Shown in pieces: positions 8,406-17,052 of a DNA stretch of 64,000 bases. A program made the position numbers and the translations under genes. The first letter of the stretch is position 1. Every line of letters starts with the position of its first letter. The stretch lies in NCBI GenBank assembly GCA_913062975.1, contig CAJXZO010000001.1, positions 1-64,000 on the forward strand, given 5' to 3'. Source of the stretch: an uncultured Micrococcales bacterium. GTDB lineage: Bacteria > Actinomycetota > Actinomycetes > Actinomycetales > Microbacteriaceae. The notes under the pieces were generated by a model that saw nothing but the letters and a program-made list of their open reading frames with translations, had not been told where the DNA came from and did not search any database.

Positions 8406-10870
8406 TAGACACCCCTCAGTTCTGCTCCGTGTTTGCTGGTGGCTAATGCTACCGCCGTGTCCCTGGACTCGGAAGCCTCCTCTTGGGTGAGCGTTCTGTC
8501 CTGGGCCCGATAAATCATCGAAAATGTCAAGGATTTCTTGCCCTCGGGAATTCCTTGGCCCTGATAGACATCAATCGTTCTGATGCTCTCCAGCAATTCA
8601 CCAGCACCTTCAACCAGGGTCTGCCTCAGGGTTTCTGCTTCCAAAGAGTCATCCACCACCAGCGATAGATCCTGGGTGGCAGCTGGGAAGGTGTAAACAG
8701 CGGATGCCGTCACTGGCTCAACCATCTCTAGAAGCATTTTCAGGTTTAGCTCAAACAGTGAAACTCTCGGCAAGTGGTATTCGGATGCAATGTCAGGGTG
8801 AAGTTCACCCACGAAGCCAACCTTCTCACCCTGGACGAGAACATCAGCACTTCTGCCGGGGTGTAATCCTGGGTTTTCAGCGTTGACCAAATTAGGACTC
8901 AGCGACAAAACCCTGAGAGCGCTAGAAACCTGGTCGATGGCCATTTTGAAATCAATTGGTTGACTACTCTCACCGGGAAGCATCGGCTGACGATCTCCAA
9001 AACTCAGACCAGCAAGCATTTCTGGCTGATTGGGAATATGGCTATTCAGCGCGTCCAGCTGTTCTTGTTGAGGTCTAGAAGCAGTGTCTGGGAAGGAAGC
9101 AGTTGAATTTGAATCCGAAACTGCCCAAAAAACATTACCCAGCTCATAGAGGTTTCCACTAACAAGTCCCCTAGAAACGTTTCTTGCCGCTGCCTGCATC
9201 AATCCTGGAATCAAGGAGGTGCGCATTTCGGGGAAGTCTTCCTGGATGGGGTTTTCAAGCCTTACAGCCCTGCGCTCTCCAAACAGCTGATTCTCTTCTG
9301 ATGAAAGGAAGGGGTAATTCAGTGTTTCCACCATCCCATTCGCTGCCAAGAAATCGGCAAGTTTTCTCCTGAGTTGTTGATTCTGAGTCAAACCAGATCC
9401 TGGAGGAGCAACTGGCAATCTAGAGGAGATCTTGTGATAGCCATCAATGCGGGCAATCTCTTCAACCAAATCGGTTTTGTGGCGGAGATCTGGCCTCCAA
9501 CTTGGAGGGTTTACCAACATTGTTTCCCCACCGGAAACAACGCATCCGATTTGTTCCAAAATTTGCTTTTGCAACTCTGGTGAATAGTCAACGCCCACTA
9601 GCTGGCTTGCAAAACCAACCGGCAATTCGATTTTCATCTCTGCAGGTTCTGGGAAATAACTAGCGCCAAAACCGGTGATCTCAGCAGAGCCATACTCAGC
9701 CAACAATTTAGCAATCTTGGCAATGGCTTTGTCTGCAACCAGCGGGTCAACTCCTCTTTCAAAGCGCTTCGAGGCTTCAGAGGGTAATTTGTGTCTTCTC
9801 GCAGATCTAGCAATGCTTACCGGGTCAAAATTGGCAGCTTCAATCATCACTCTGGTGGTGTTGTCGCTTACCTCTGTTGAGTTCCCACCCATCACACCAG
9901 CAATACCAATTGGACCCGATTCATCGGTAATCAGCAGATCTTCTTCGTGAAGTTCTCTAACTTGTCCATCAAGAGTTTTCAATTTTTCACCCTTGGCCGC
10001 CCTGCGCACGGTGATTCCGCCGGTAACTAAATCGAGGTCATAGGCATGTGTTGGTTGACCGGTTTCCAACATCACATAGTTGGTGACATCCACCACCAGG
10101 CTGATTGAGCGCATTCCAGCTAGTTTTAGCCTGCTCATCATCCAAGCAGGAGTTGGAGCGGATGCATCTATTCCAGATAGCTCTACTAGCTCAAACCTGC
10201 CACAACCTGCTTCACCCCTGATTGGTGAGGTGTCTTCAACCCTGAGATCAAAACCAGACCCACTAACCGAATCGATCTCTGCGGGGTCAGTGAACTTGGT
10301 TGAGGTAGCGTGTGAATATTCTCTGGCAACACCTCTAATTGAAAAGCAGTAACCGCGGTCAGGAGTGACATTAATTTCAGCAGCTGAGTCATCCAGACCC
10401 AAAAGCTTCAGGGCATCCTCGCCGATCTCTGGGTCCAAGCCCAGCGTTGACAGAACCAAGATTCCCTCATGGTCATCTCCAAGCCCGAGTTCTTTGACCG
10501 AGGCAATCATTCCATCGCTAGTGTGACCGTATGTTGACCTTGCGGCAATAGCAAAATTTCCAGGCAAAACACTTCCGGGCAGAGTGACTACTACTTTGTC
10601 ACCCTCGGAGAAGTTACTCGCCCCGCAAACAATTCCTCTGTGCTCTGACTCGCCAACATCGACCTGGCACCAACGGATGGTTTTTCCATTCGACTGAGGT
10701 TCATCGACAAACTCAACTACTTTGCCGACAACAACTGGGCCAGTGACCTCAAAGAAATGCTCTTGCTCTTCCTCTAGACCAATCTTCACTAGATCGGCCA
10801 TCAGCTGTTCAGGCTTTGAACCCTTTGGAAGTTCAGTAAATTCGCTAATCCAACTCAGTGGGACTCTCAT
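8405..10870 (-). CDS. pheT: Phenylalanyl-tRNA synthetase beta subunit
   Basis: Large subunit of the heterotetrameric PheRS. 821 aa, normal for bacterial PheT. An N-terminal tRNA-binding OB fold covers about 40-155, followed by B3/B4 (editing) and B5 domains, a catalytic-like core, and a C-terminal ferredoxin-fold anticodon-binding domain ending around 815. The ATG overlaps the pheS TAA by one base (TAATG), so the two subunits are made together. Confidence 0.97.
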   Translation of the reverse strand: MRVPLSWISEFTELPKGSKPEQLMADLVKIGLEEEQEHFFEVTGPVVVGKVVEFVDEPQSNGKTIRWCQVDVGESEHRGIVCGASNFSEGDKVVVTLPGSVLPGNFAIAARSTYGHTSDGMIASVKELGLGDDHEGILVLSTLGLDPEIGEDALKLLGLDDSAAEINVTPDRGYCFSIRGVAREYSHATSTKFTDPAEIDSVSGSGFDLRVEDTSPIRGEAGCGRFELVELSGIDASAPTPAWMMSRLKLAGMRSISLVVDVTNYVMLETGQPTHAYDLDLVTGGITVRRAAKGEKLKTLDGQVRELHEEDLLITDESGPIGIAGVMGGNSTEVSDNTTRVMIEAANFDPVSIARSARRHKLPSEASKRFERGVDPLVADKAIAKIAKLLAEYGSAEITGFGASYFPEPAEMKIELPVGFASQLVGVDYSPELQKQILEQIGCVVSGGETMLVNPPSWRPDLRHKTDLVEEIARIDGYHKISSRLPVAPPGSGLTQNQQLRRKLADFLAANGMVETLNYPFLSSEENQLFGERRAVRLENPIQEDFPEMRTSLIPGLMQAAARNVSRGLVSGNLYELGNVFWAVSDSNSTASFPDTASRPQQEQLDALNSHIPNQPEMLAGLSFGDRQPMLPGESSQPIDFKMAIDQVSSALRVLSLSPNLVNAENPGLHPGRSADVLVQGEKVGFVGELHPDIASEYHLPRVSLFELNLKMLLEMVEPVTASAVYTFPAATQDLSLVVDDSLEAETLRQTLVEGAGELLESIRTIDVYQGQGIPEGKKSLTFSMIYRAQDRTLTQEEASESRDTAVALATSKHGAELRGV

Positions 10871-11901
10871 TAGACCCTCACCCCAAACTGTCTGGCGAAA
10901 CGCATGTCACCTTCAACCATGTCACGCATGTCCAAAACGCCGTTTCTAAACATCAAAGTTCTCTCAATGCCCATTCCAAATGCAAAACCTGAATACTCTT
11001 CTGGATCAATTCCACTGGCTCTCAAAACGTTTGGGTTTACCATCCCACAGCCGCCCCACTCAACCCATCTGGGTCCACCCTTGGCCTGCGGGTGCCAAAC
11101 ATCCAATTCGGCAGAGGGTTCGGTAAACGGGAAATAACTTGGCCTCAGTCGAATCTCTGCCTCTTCGCCAAACATCTTCCTGGCAAAGTGCTCAAGTGTT
11201 CCCTTCAAATCCGCCATGGTCAAACCCTTGTCAATTGCCAAGCCCTCAACCTGGTGGAAAACAGGGGTGTGGGTGGAGTCAAGCTCATCGGTTCTGAACA
11301 CCCTTCCAGGACATAGAACATAAATCGGGATGTCCCTTTCCAGCATCGAGCGAACCTGAACCGGAGAGGTGTGGGTTCTGAGAACTAACTTTGCATCTAA
11401 TGGGCTAACAAAGAAGGTGTCCTGCATTGCACGCGCTGGGTGATCCTGATCAAAATTCAAAGCGTCAAAATTGAACCATTCGCTTTCAAGCTCTGGGCCT
11501 TCGGCAATTTCCCATCCCATCCCAACGAATGCATCACTAACCTGCTCCATCATCAATGTAAGCGGATGACGAGCCCCCTGCTGGGTGAGATTGGCGTAGG
11601 CAGACATGTCAACAGATTCTTTTTTCAGCTGTTGGTTTTTGAATTCCGCTGCCAACTTGGCCTCAACCTCTGCATACCTGCTTGAGATTTTTCCCTTGGC
11701 TTGCCCAACTAGCTTCCCCGCCTCTGCTTTTTGATCATTGGGGAGGTCCTTAATTGAAGCGTTTAATTTAGTAAGTTCACTATCGTCACCAATGATTTGA
11801 GAGCGCAAAGACTTCAGCTGTTCAATGTCCTCAGCGGAATTGAGTAGCCCTTCAGCCTCGGCAATCAGCTGGGCGATTTTGTCTGGGTTTATTTCTGACA
11901 T
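10870..11901 (-). CDS. pheS: Phenylalanyl-tRNA synthetase alpha subunit
   Basis: Catalytic class II subunit of PheRS. 343 aa. The N-terminal coiled coil (about 1-85) binds tRNA. Motif 2 is in VFRTDELDSTHTPVFHQVEGL and motif 3 in FAFGMGIERTLM. No Shine-Dalgarno sequence precedes the ATG; a -10-like TAGACT lies at 11911-11916, nine bases upstream, so the transcript may be nearly leaderless. No attenuator-like leader peptide is visible. Confidence 0.97.
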   Translation of the reverse strand: MSEINPDKIAQLIAEAEGLLNSAEDIEQLKSLRSQIIGDDSELTKLNASIKDLPNDQKAEAGKLVGQAKGKISSRYAEVEAKLAAEFKNQQLKKESVDMSAYANLTQQGARHPLTLMMEQVSDAFVGMGWEIAEGPELESEWFNFDALNFDQDHPARAMQDTFFVSPLDAKLVLRTHTSPVQVRSMLERDIPIYVLCPGRVFRTDELDSTHTPVFHQVEGLAIDKGLTMADLKGTLEHFARKMFGEEAEIRLRPSYFPFTEPSAELDVWHPQAKGGPRWVEWGGCGMVNPNVLRASGIDPEEYSGFAFGMGIERTLMFRNGVLDMRDMVEGDMRFARQFGVRV

Positions 11902-11905
11902 CAGA

Positions 11906-11919
11906 GCTAAAGTCTAGCC
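11906..11919 (-). promoter_or_regulatory. Probable pheS promoter -10 region
   Basis: Minus strand GGCTAGACTTTAGC with -10-like TAGACT at 11911-11916. The same 14-base string occurs upstream of infB at 46529-46542. No convincing -35 was found. Confidence 0.4.
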
Positions 11920-12675
11920 CTGCTGAGAAAAAGCTGAGTGATAAAGCAGTATGCCGGCCGCAACTGAGAGATTGAGAGATTCAGCCTCACCAGCAATCGG
12001 CAATGAAAAAGTCTTGTTGCTTTTGGCACGTAGCTCAGAACCAAGCCCATGGGCTTCATTGCCCAAAAGCCATGCATGCTTTGACGAGTAATCTCCCGCT
12101 CGGAAATCACTTCCCGAAGTATCGGCTGCAAACACTTGATAACCCAGGCGCTGCACTTCTTCGATTGCGCTATCCATTTCCAGATTCTGCATCAGATCCA
12201 CATGGAAAATACTGCCGGCTGAGGACCTCACCACCTTTGGCGAGAAAACATCTGCTGAGCCTTCACCAATCAAAATTGTTCCAGCACCCGAGGCATCGGC
12301 GGTGCGAATGATTGTCCCCAGGTTTCCTGGATCAGAAACCTGCTCCAACATGACCAGCGGACTGCCGCTAACGCTTGGTTGCTTGGGGGGCAGTTTGCAA
12401 ATGGCTAAAACACCCTGCGGGGTGCTTGCATCAGCCATTCTCTGGATTTGCTCTGGCGATATCTCTTCAATCAAATCTGGATTGAACTCAGAGATCAGAG
12501 GTTTGTTGGCAATCATGAAATCTTCAGTCACATAGATTTTCTCCAGCCAATACTGCTTTCGGGCCAAGACCTTCAATGACTGACTTCCTTCAGCAAAAAA
12601 GCGCCCAGATTCAACCCGGGCGCTTTTTTTTGCTAAAGACTTTACCCAGCGAAGCCGGGCGTTGTTTATGCTCAC
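11914..12675 (-). CDS. SpoU/TrmH-family rRNA 2'-O-methyltransferase
   Basis: SPOUT-class RNA methyltransferase; 253 aa. An N-terminal substrate-binding domain (about 1-95) is followed by the three SPOUT motifs: DPGNLGTIIRTADASG, LLGNEAHGL and LPIAGEAESLNLSVAAGI, which form the knotted SAM site. The target is probably a ribose in rRNA, but which one cannot be read. The start is GTG, overlapping the rplT TAG (TAGTG). A strong hairpin terminator (12595-12629) lies inside its codons 15-28, so expression probably depends on read-through from rplT. Confidence 0.9.
   Translation of the reverse strand: MSINNARLRWVKSLAKKSARVESGRFFAEGSQSLKVLARKQYWLEKIYVTEDFMIANKPLISEFNPDLIEEISPEQIQRMADASTPQGVLAICKLPPKQPSVSGSPLVMLEQVSDPGNLGTIIRTADASGAGTILIGEGSADVFSPKVVRSSAGSIFHVDLMQNLEMDSAIEEVQRLGYQVFAADTSGSDFRAGDYSSKHAWLLGNEAHGLGSELRAKSNKTFSLPIAGEAESLNLSVAAGILLYHSAFSQQG
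12595..12629 (-). terminator. Intrinsic terminator of infC-rpmI-rplT, embedded in the next gene
   Basis: Minus strand: A-run, GCGCCC, 11-nt loop, GGGCGC, then six Ts. The arms including A/T tracts (12595-12606 and 12618-12629) form a perfect 12-bp stem. It starts about 45 bp after the rplT stop and lies wholly within the methyltransferase reading frame, encoding KKSARVESGRFF. The plus strand also carries a T-run after the stem, so it could act in both directions. Confidence 0.8.
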
Positions 12676-13058
12676 TAACCAGCTTTCGGTGCGTTGACCT
12701 GCTCCGGCAATGCAGCCTTTGCGGTCTCAACCAAAGAGCTGAAAGTTTTTGGCTCATTCACTGCAAGCTCTGCAAGCATGCGACGGTCAACTTCAACGCC
12801 GGCCAGGTGCAAGCCCTGGATGAAGCGGTTATAAGTCATGCCATTGCTTCTTGAAGCTGCGTTGATTCTCTGAATCCACAACCTACGGAAATCACCCTTA
12901 CGGTTTTTCCTGTCGTTGTAGGCATAAACGAGTGAGTGCAGGACCTGCTGTTTTGCTTGACGATAAAGCCTTGAACGCTGTCCGCGGTAACCGCTTGCGC
13001 GGTCAAGGGCTACACGACGCTTTTTGTGTGAATTAACTGCATTCTTTACTCTTGCCAT
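12675..13058 (-). CDS. rplT: 50S ribosomal protein L20
   Basis: Early-assembly 23S rRNA-binding protein; 127 aa, basic N-terminal extension ([15 protein letters not shown]) typical of L20. Preceded by a strong AGGAGG. Third gene of the classical infC-rpmI-rplT operon. In several bacteria L20 represses this operon, but no L20-binding mimic was recognised here. Confidence 0.98.
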   Translation of the reverse strand: MARVKNAVNSHKKRRVALDRASGYRGQRSRLYRQAKQQVLHSLVYAYNDRKNRKGDFRRLWIQRINAASRSNGMTYNRFIQGLHLAGVEVDRRMLAELAVNEPKTFSSLVETAKAALPEQVNAPKAG

Positions 13059-13071
13059 GGTCTATACCCTC

Positions 13072-13266
13072 CTAGCGGCCTAGTTGCTTTTTTAATTTTT
13101 TGACATCGGCTGCACTGACAACCTGGTTCTGGTTCAAACGACGCTTACGCTTTGTCGGCATGTGCTCCAGGTTGTGTCGCATATTAATCTGCTGCTTCAT
13201 CAACTTGCCACTACCTGTGAAGCGAAAACGCTTTTTGGTGCCCGAGTGGGTCTTCATTTTTGGCAT
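13072..13266 (-). CDS. rpmI: 50S ribosomal protein L35
   Basis: 64-aa very basic protein, [14 protein letters not shown] at the N-terminus, matching L35 in length and sequence. ATG preceded by GAGGAG within the infC end; the start and the infC stop share a base. Middle gene of the IF3-L35-L20 operon. Confidence 0.97.
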   Translation of the reverse strand: MPKMKTHSGTKKRFRFTGSGKLMKQQINMRHNLEHMPTKRKRRLNQNQVVSAADVKKLKKQLGR

Positions 13267-13850
13267 TAGTTCTCCTCGTTTTTTTTCTCAGCCTTTTGCT
13301 GAGCTTTCGCTGCCTTCTTTGCCTCTGCCCTTGCTTCAGCCTTGTTCCGGACTGGACCAAGCACCATCACCATGTTTCTTCCATCAATCGAAGGTGTTGA
13401 CTCAACAACTCCAACCTCAGCAACTTCATCGCTGAGTTTTTGAAGGAGCTTCACGCCCATTTCTGGTCGTGACTGCTCCCTGCCTCGAAACACGATCATG
13501 ACTTTGACCTTGTCACCAGCTCTTAGAAACTTTGTAATCTGACCCAGTTTGGTTTGGTAGTCGTGGTCATCAATCTTCAGTCCAAACCTGATGCTTTTCA
13601 ACACCGTGTTGACCTGCTTCTTTTTTGACTCGCGAACTTTCTGGGCGGCTTCGTATTTGTACTTGCCGTAGTCCATCAATTTAGCTACCGGTGGCTTCGA
13701 CGTTGGTGCAACTTCCACCAAGTCCAAATCACTTTCTCTGGCCAAGGTTAGGGCCTGTTCAATGGGAACAACCCCCACCTGTTCGCCTTTTGGTCCGACT
13801 AAACGAACCTCAGGAACGCGAATGCGCTCGTTGATTCTCGGGTCGCTGAT
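13266..13850 (-). CDS. infC: Translation initiation factor IF-3 (probable ATC start)
   Basis: Binds the 30S subunit and checks start-codon pairing. I place the start at ATC (13848-13850): AAGGAG lies exactly six bases upstream and translation from there gives [17 protein letters not shown], the actinobacterial IF3 N-terminus, for 194 aa. The in-frame alternative TTG at 13872-13874 has no Shine-Dalgarno sequence and adds eight unusual residues. Non-AUG infC starts (AUU in E. coli, AUC reported in Myxococcus xanthus) allow IF3 to limit its own synthesis. An acidic/lysine-alanine tail ends the protein. Confidence 0.93.
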   Translation of the reverse strand: MSDPRINERIRVPEVRLVGPKGEQVGVVPIEQALTLARESDLDLVEVAPTSKPPVAKLMDYGKYKYEAAQKVRESKKKQVNTVLKSIRFGLKIDDHDYQTKLGQITKFLRAGDKVKVMIVFRGREQSRPEMGVKLLQKLSDEVAEVGVVESTPSIDGRNMVMVLGPVRNKAEARAEAKKAAKAQQKAEKKNEEN

Positions 13851-14025
13851 TACTAGCTCCTTCTGGTTCCACAATCAAAGGCCGCGCAAGCGCACAGAAG
13901 GGTCAAACTCTCTAACCCAGCAGTCTTAGAATCAACCGCAAGGTGGGATCGCAATCCTCTTCTGACTGGACATTTTTGCCCAGAGCCTCGTATAGCCTAG
14001 CAGAGCGCAACCTAAAGGAGAAGAG
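13851..14025. promoter_or_regulatory. Divergent infC / DUF1844 control region
   Basis: 175 bp between divergent genes. Overlapping -10-like hexamers lie on opposite strands: TAGCCT on plus (13993-13998) and TAGGCT on minus (plus 13994-13999). If used, infC would have a leader of about 135 nt that includes a hairpin at 13964-13981 (CTGGGCA/TGTCCAG on the minus strand). The plus-strand gene has AAAGGAG five bases before its TTG start. Confidence 0.4.
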
Positions 14026-14361
14026 TTGGATTTTAAGGATGCAGGCGATGAGATTAGAGACATCGCAGATGTGCCGGCAGTGGAGATTATTAATTCCACG
14101 GCCGTGCACCTAATGAGTGCGGCTGCAGTTCACTGTGGTTTAGCAGATGACAGTCCCAAGACTGACCTAGCTGAGGCAAGAAAGTTGATTCACTCCCTTG
14201 CTGGATTGGTCACAGCAGCCTCAGCTGAGATCGGTGATCACCACGCAAGACCGCTAAGAGACGGCTTACGTTCTCTGCAACTTGCCTTTCGTGAGGCCTC
14301 CACACACCAGGACCCCCCAGGGCAGGGTCCTGGCGAAAAATATACAGGTCCGGTGAACTAA
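14026..14361 (+). CDS. DUF1844 family protein
   Basis: 111 aa small, mostly helical protein. The core (about 12-80; EIINSTAVHLMSAAAVHCGL, then LTEARKLIHSLAGL-like helices) matches what I remember of DUF1844, a family found next to infC in actinobacteria. Function is not known. The tail is short and Pro/Gly-rich. Start TTG at 14026 with AAAGGAG upstream. Its 3' end overlaps the oppositely oriented SseB-like gene by 4 bp. Confidence 0.8.
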   Translation: MDFKDAGDEIRDIADVPAVEIINSTAVHLMSAAAVHCGLADDSPKTDLAEARKLIHSLAGLVTAASAEIGDHHARPLRDGLRSLQLAFREASTHQDPPGQGPGEKYTGPVN

Positions 14362-15101
14362 GCACTGAGTGAGATTTTTAGCGAATCCACTAGCAGATTG
14401 AATCTCTGGCTGTCCAGGTTGCTAATGAACTTGGCCACCAGGGATTGAGTTTGCTCTCGATCCATCCCAGGCTCCAATTTCAGAATCACTATCAGCTCCT
14501 CGGCAATTAACTTTGATTGCGGGTCGCCACTGACCAGTCGGTAACCAACAATCGGTAGCTGTTGGATTGCATCCGACACAATTGACTTCACCTCAGGGTT
14601 ATCCTCAGGCTGCAGCCACTGCTTTGCTTGTGCTAACGACTCGATTGCGGGTCTCTTGATGGCGAACCAGTTTTCATTGCCGGGATTTACCACAACTCGG
14701 GTTTGACCCTCTGTGGCGGCTGCAAGTAAGGCCTTTTCAAATTGCACCGGAACTGGTCTGGACTCTGGGTTCCACGTTTGCAAGTTTTCAACCGAACTAA
14801 AAATAGGAAGACTGGGCTGGCCATCAGGACCATCCAAAGCAACGATGTGCATGTCAGAGCTTGTGTCCACCAGTTGCCCGTGGTGACCCATCTTGGTCTC
14901 TTCGGCCTTGGCTACCAGCGGAATCAAAACCCTGGTTTCAGCGAAACTTGCAAACAAATCACTCAGTGATGATTTGTTTTGAACAAAACTTTCAATGGCC
15001 TCGGTAATCTTCGGAAGCTCTTGTCCCGAGTCATCCCCAAAGATATTTTTAGAAAAGCTCCTGCCCTCCCAGGGCACCCCGGATGAATCTGTGAAACTCA
15101 A
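14358..15101 (-). CDS. SseB-like domain protein
   Basis: 247 aa. The stretch from about 50 to 135 ([10 protein letters not shown], then [21 protein letters not shown]) resembles the SseB N-terminal domain; the C-terminal part (from about 170, [18 protein letters not shown]) resembles the SseB C-terminal domain. No signal peptide or membrane segment is seen. Commonly found between hisA and infC in Microbacteriaceae; role unknown. The start is TTG, overlapping the hisA TGA by 4 bp (TTGA). Confidence 0.75.
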   Translation of the reverse strand: MSFTDSSGVPWEGRSFSKNIFGDDSGQELPKITEAIESFVQNKSSLSDLFASFAETRVLIPLVAKAEETKMGHHGQLVDTSSDMHIVALDGPDGQPSLPIFSSVENLQTWNPESRPVPVQFEKALLAAATEGQTRVVVNPGNENWFAIKRPAIESLAQAKQWLQPEDNPEVKSIVSDAIQQLPIVGYRLVSGDPQSKLIAEELIVILKLEPGMDREQTQSLVAKFISNLDSQRFNLLVDSLKISLSA

Positions 15102-15823
15102 CCAGCAGCCTCTAACGCATCGGTAAGGGTGAACTTGCCGGCGTACAAAGACTTTCCAAGAATTGCCCCCTCCAATCCAAGCTCGGTTAGTTCTCTAAGT
15201 GCTCGAATGTCTTCGAGGCTTGAGATTCCCCCACTTGCAACCACTGGCTTTTCAGTCTTGGCAAGAACCGATTTCAAAAGATCTATGTTTGGCCCCTTCA
15301 AGGTTCCATCCTTGTTCACATCAGTTACCACATAACGAGAACAACCAGCAGCCTCTAGTGATTGCATCACCTCAAAAAGGTTGCCGCCTTCCTGAGTCCA
15401 ACCCCTTGCGGCGAGGGTTTCTCCCCTAACATCAAGCCCAATGGCAACAAGGTCACCATGCTTCTTAATAATTTGTTCTGTCCATTCAGGATTTTCCAAA
15501 GCGGCGGTTCCGATGTTTACTCGGTGAGCTCCCATGTCCACCGATTGCTGCAAAGATTGGTCGTCTCTAATGCCACCGGAAAGCTCGATTTTCACATCAG
15601 TGCAACCGTTGATGACATTTTCAATCACGGATACGTTGGTTCCCCGGCCAAAGGCGCGGTCCAGATCAACCAGGTGAATCCACTCAGCACCCTGATCAAT
15701 CCACTCCCTGGCAGCAACTAGTGGGTCACCGTAATCCGTTTCGCTGCCAGCTTCACCCTTGGTCAGGCGAACCGCTTTGCCTTCGGAGACATCAACTGCG
15801 GGGAGTAATTCCAATTTTTTCAT
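15098..15823 (-). CDS. priA: Phosphoribosyl isomerase A (HisA, probably bifunctional PriA)
   Basis: TIM-barrel isomerase acting on ProFAR in histidine synthesis. 241 aa. The catalytic Asp pair is in LLPAVDV (residue 10) and [10 protein letters not shown]. The sequence follows actinobacterial PriA closely, including the RGW tryptophan motif used when PriA also does the TrpF step of tryptophan synthesis, so dual activity is likely. Coupled to hisH by a 4-bp ATGA overlap. Confidence 0.93.
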   Translation of the reverse strand: MKKLELLPAVDVSEGKAVRLTKGEAGSETDYGDPLVAAREWIDQGAEWIHLVDLDRAFGRGTNVSVIENVINGCTDVKIELSGGIRDDQSLQQSVDMGAHRVNIGTAALENPEWTEQIIKKHGDLVAIGLDVRGETLAARGWTQEGGNLFEVMQSLEAAGCSRYVVTDVNKDGTLKGPNIDLLKSVLAKTEKPVVASGGISSLEDIRALRELTELGLEGAILGKSLYAGKFTLTDALEAAG

Positions 15824-16452
15824 CTAATTGTCCCTAACCAGTTTTCCAACAACTTCAAACCTTGCTCCCCTGATTTCTCTGGATGAAACTGAGTTGCACT
15901 CATCGGACCGTTTTCAATTGCTGCCAAAAACTGTTCACCGTGGGTGCTGTGACTAATTATTGGCTTAATAAATGGTGGCATGACATCCAACTCAAGTTTT
16001 TTTGCAGCATAGGAATGCACGAAGTAAAAATACTCATCCTGCAGTCCTTTGAAAAGCTCGGTGCCCTTACCACTGTGGACTCTATTCCAACCAATATTTG
16101 GCAATTTCTCAGCGTGCAGCTTCTCAACCGTTCCAGGCCATTGCCCAAGACCCTCTGAAGTAATGCCGTGTTCAATGCCCTGGTCAAATAAAACCTGCAT
16201 GCCAACACAGATCCCCAAAACCGCTTTGGAGCTTGCAAGACGCTTATCAATGATTCTGTCAAGAGCGTTCGCTTTCACAAGCTTCATCACCTGATCAAAG
16301 GCACCAACTCCAGGAATTACCAACCCATCAGCATCCAAGGAAGTTTGAAAATCTGAAGTTAGCTCAACCTGGGCGCCAACTTTTTCTAAAGCCTTTACAG
16401 CGGAATGAACATTGCCGCTTCCGTAGTCAAAGACGACGACGGTTTTTTTCAA
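15820..16452 (-). CDS. hisH: Imidazole glycerol phosphate synthase, glutaminase subunit
   Basis: Class I glutamine amidotransferase that supplies ammonia to HisF. 210 aa; nucleophile Cys82 in [11 protein letters not shown], and the His/Glu of the triad in TQFHPEKSG near residue 190. The partner hisF is not in the window. Overlaps hisB by 4 bp. Confidence 0.95.
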   Translation of the reverse strand: MKKTVVVFDYGSGNVHSAVKALEKVGAQVELTSDFQTSLDADGLVIPGVGAFDQVMKLVKANALDRIIDKRLASSKAVLGICVGMQVLFDQGIEHGITSEGLGQWPGTVEKLHAEKLPNIGWNRVHSGKGTELFKGLQDEYFYFVHSYAAKKLELDVMPPFIKPIISHSTHGEQFLAAIENGPMSATQFHPEKSGEQGLKLLENWLGTIR

Positions 16453-17048
16453 AGACTGCCCTTGGTGCTGGGAATGCCCTTCACGCGATCATCCATTGCA
16501 ACCGCCTGCCTCATGGCACGAGCGAAAGACTTGAACTCAGCCTCAGCAATGTGGTGCGGGTCACGACCTGCAATAACAGTGATGTGAGCTGTGATTCTTG
16601 CGTTGAGGGTGATTGCTTCAAAAACGTGTCTAACCATGGAACCTGTGAAGTGACCACCTATCAAGTGGTGCTCAAACCCAGCAGGCTCTCCTGAGTGAAC
16701 CAAAAAAGGCCTACCAGAGATATCAACCACCGATCGAGCCAAAGCCTCATCAAGAGGTACTGAAGCCTCCCCAAAACGAGAAATGCCCGCTTTGTCACCC
16801 AGTGCCTGCAGTAGACCCTCGCCTAGAGCAATTCCGCAATCTTCGGTGGTGTGGTGAATATCTATATCGGTATCGCCAGTTGCCTTGATCTCTAAATCAA
16901 TTAGTGAGTGCTTTGAAAAAGCAGTCAACATGTGATCCAAAAAGGGAACCGAGGTGTCAATGTTTGACTCTCCGGAACCGTCAAGGTTCAATTTCAGCGA
17001 AATAGACGATTCGCTGGTAATTCTATTAATTTCTGCCGATCTAGCCAT
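16449..17048 (-). CDS. hisB: Imidazoleglycerol-phosphate dehydratase
   Basis: Mn-dependent dehydratase of histidine synthesis. 199 aa single-domain form with both metal-binding repeats: HHTTED near residue 65 and [13 protein letters not shown] near residue 165. No Shine-Dalgarno sequence precedes the ATG; TAGACT sits exactly six bases upstream and overlaps the hisC stop, suggesting a leaderless internal transcript besides the operon mRNA. Confidence 0.95.
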   Translation of the reverse strand: MARSAEINRITSESSISLKLNLDGSGESNIDTSVPFLDHMLTAFSKHSLIDLEIKATGDTDIDIHHTTEDCGIALGEGLLQALGDKAGISRFGEASVPLDEALARSVVDISGRPFLVHSGEPAGFEHHLIGGHFTGSMVRHVFEAITLNARITAHITVIAGRDPHHIAEAEFKSFARAMRQAVAMDDRVKGIPSTKGSL

Positions 17049-17052
17049 AAAT

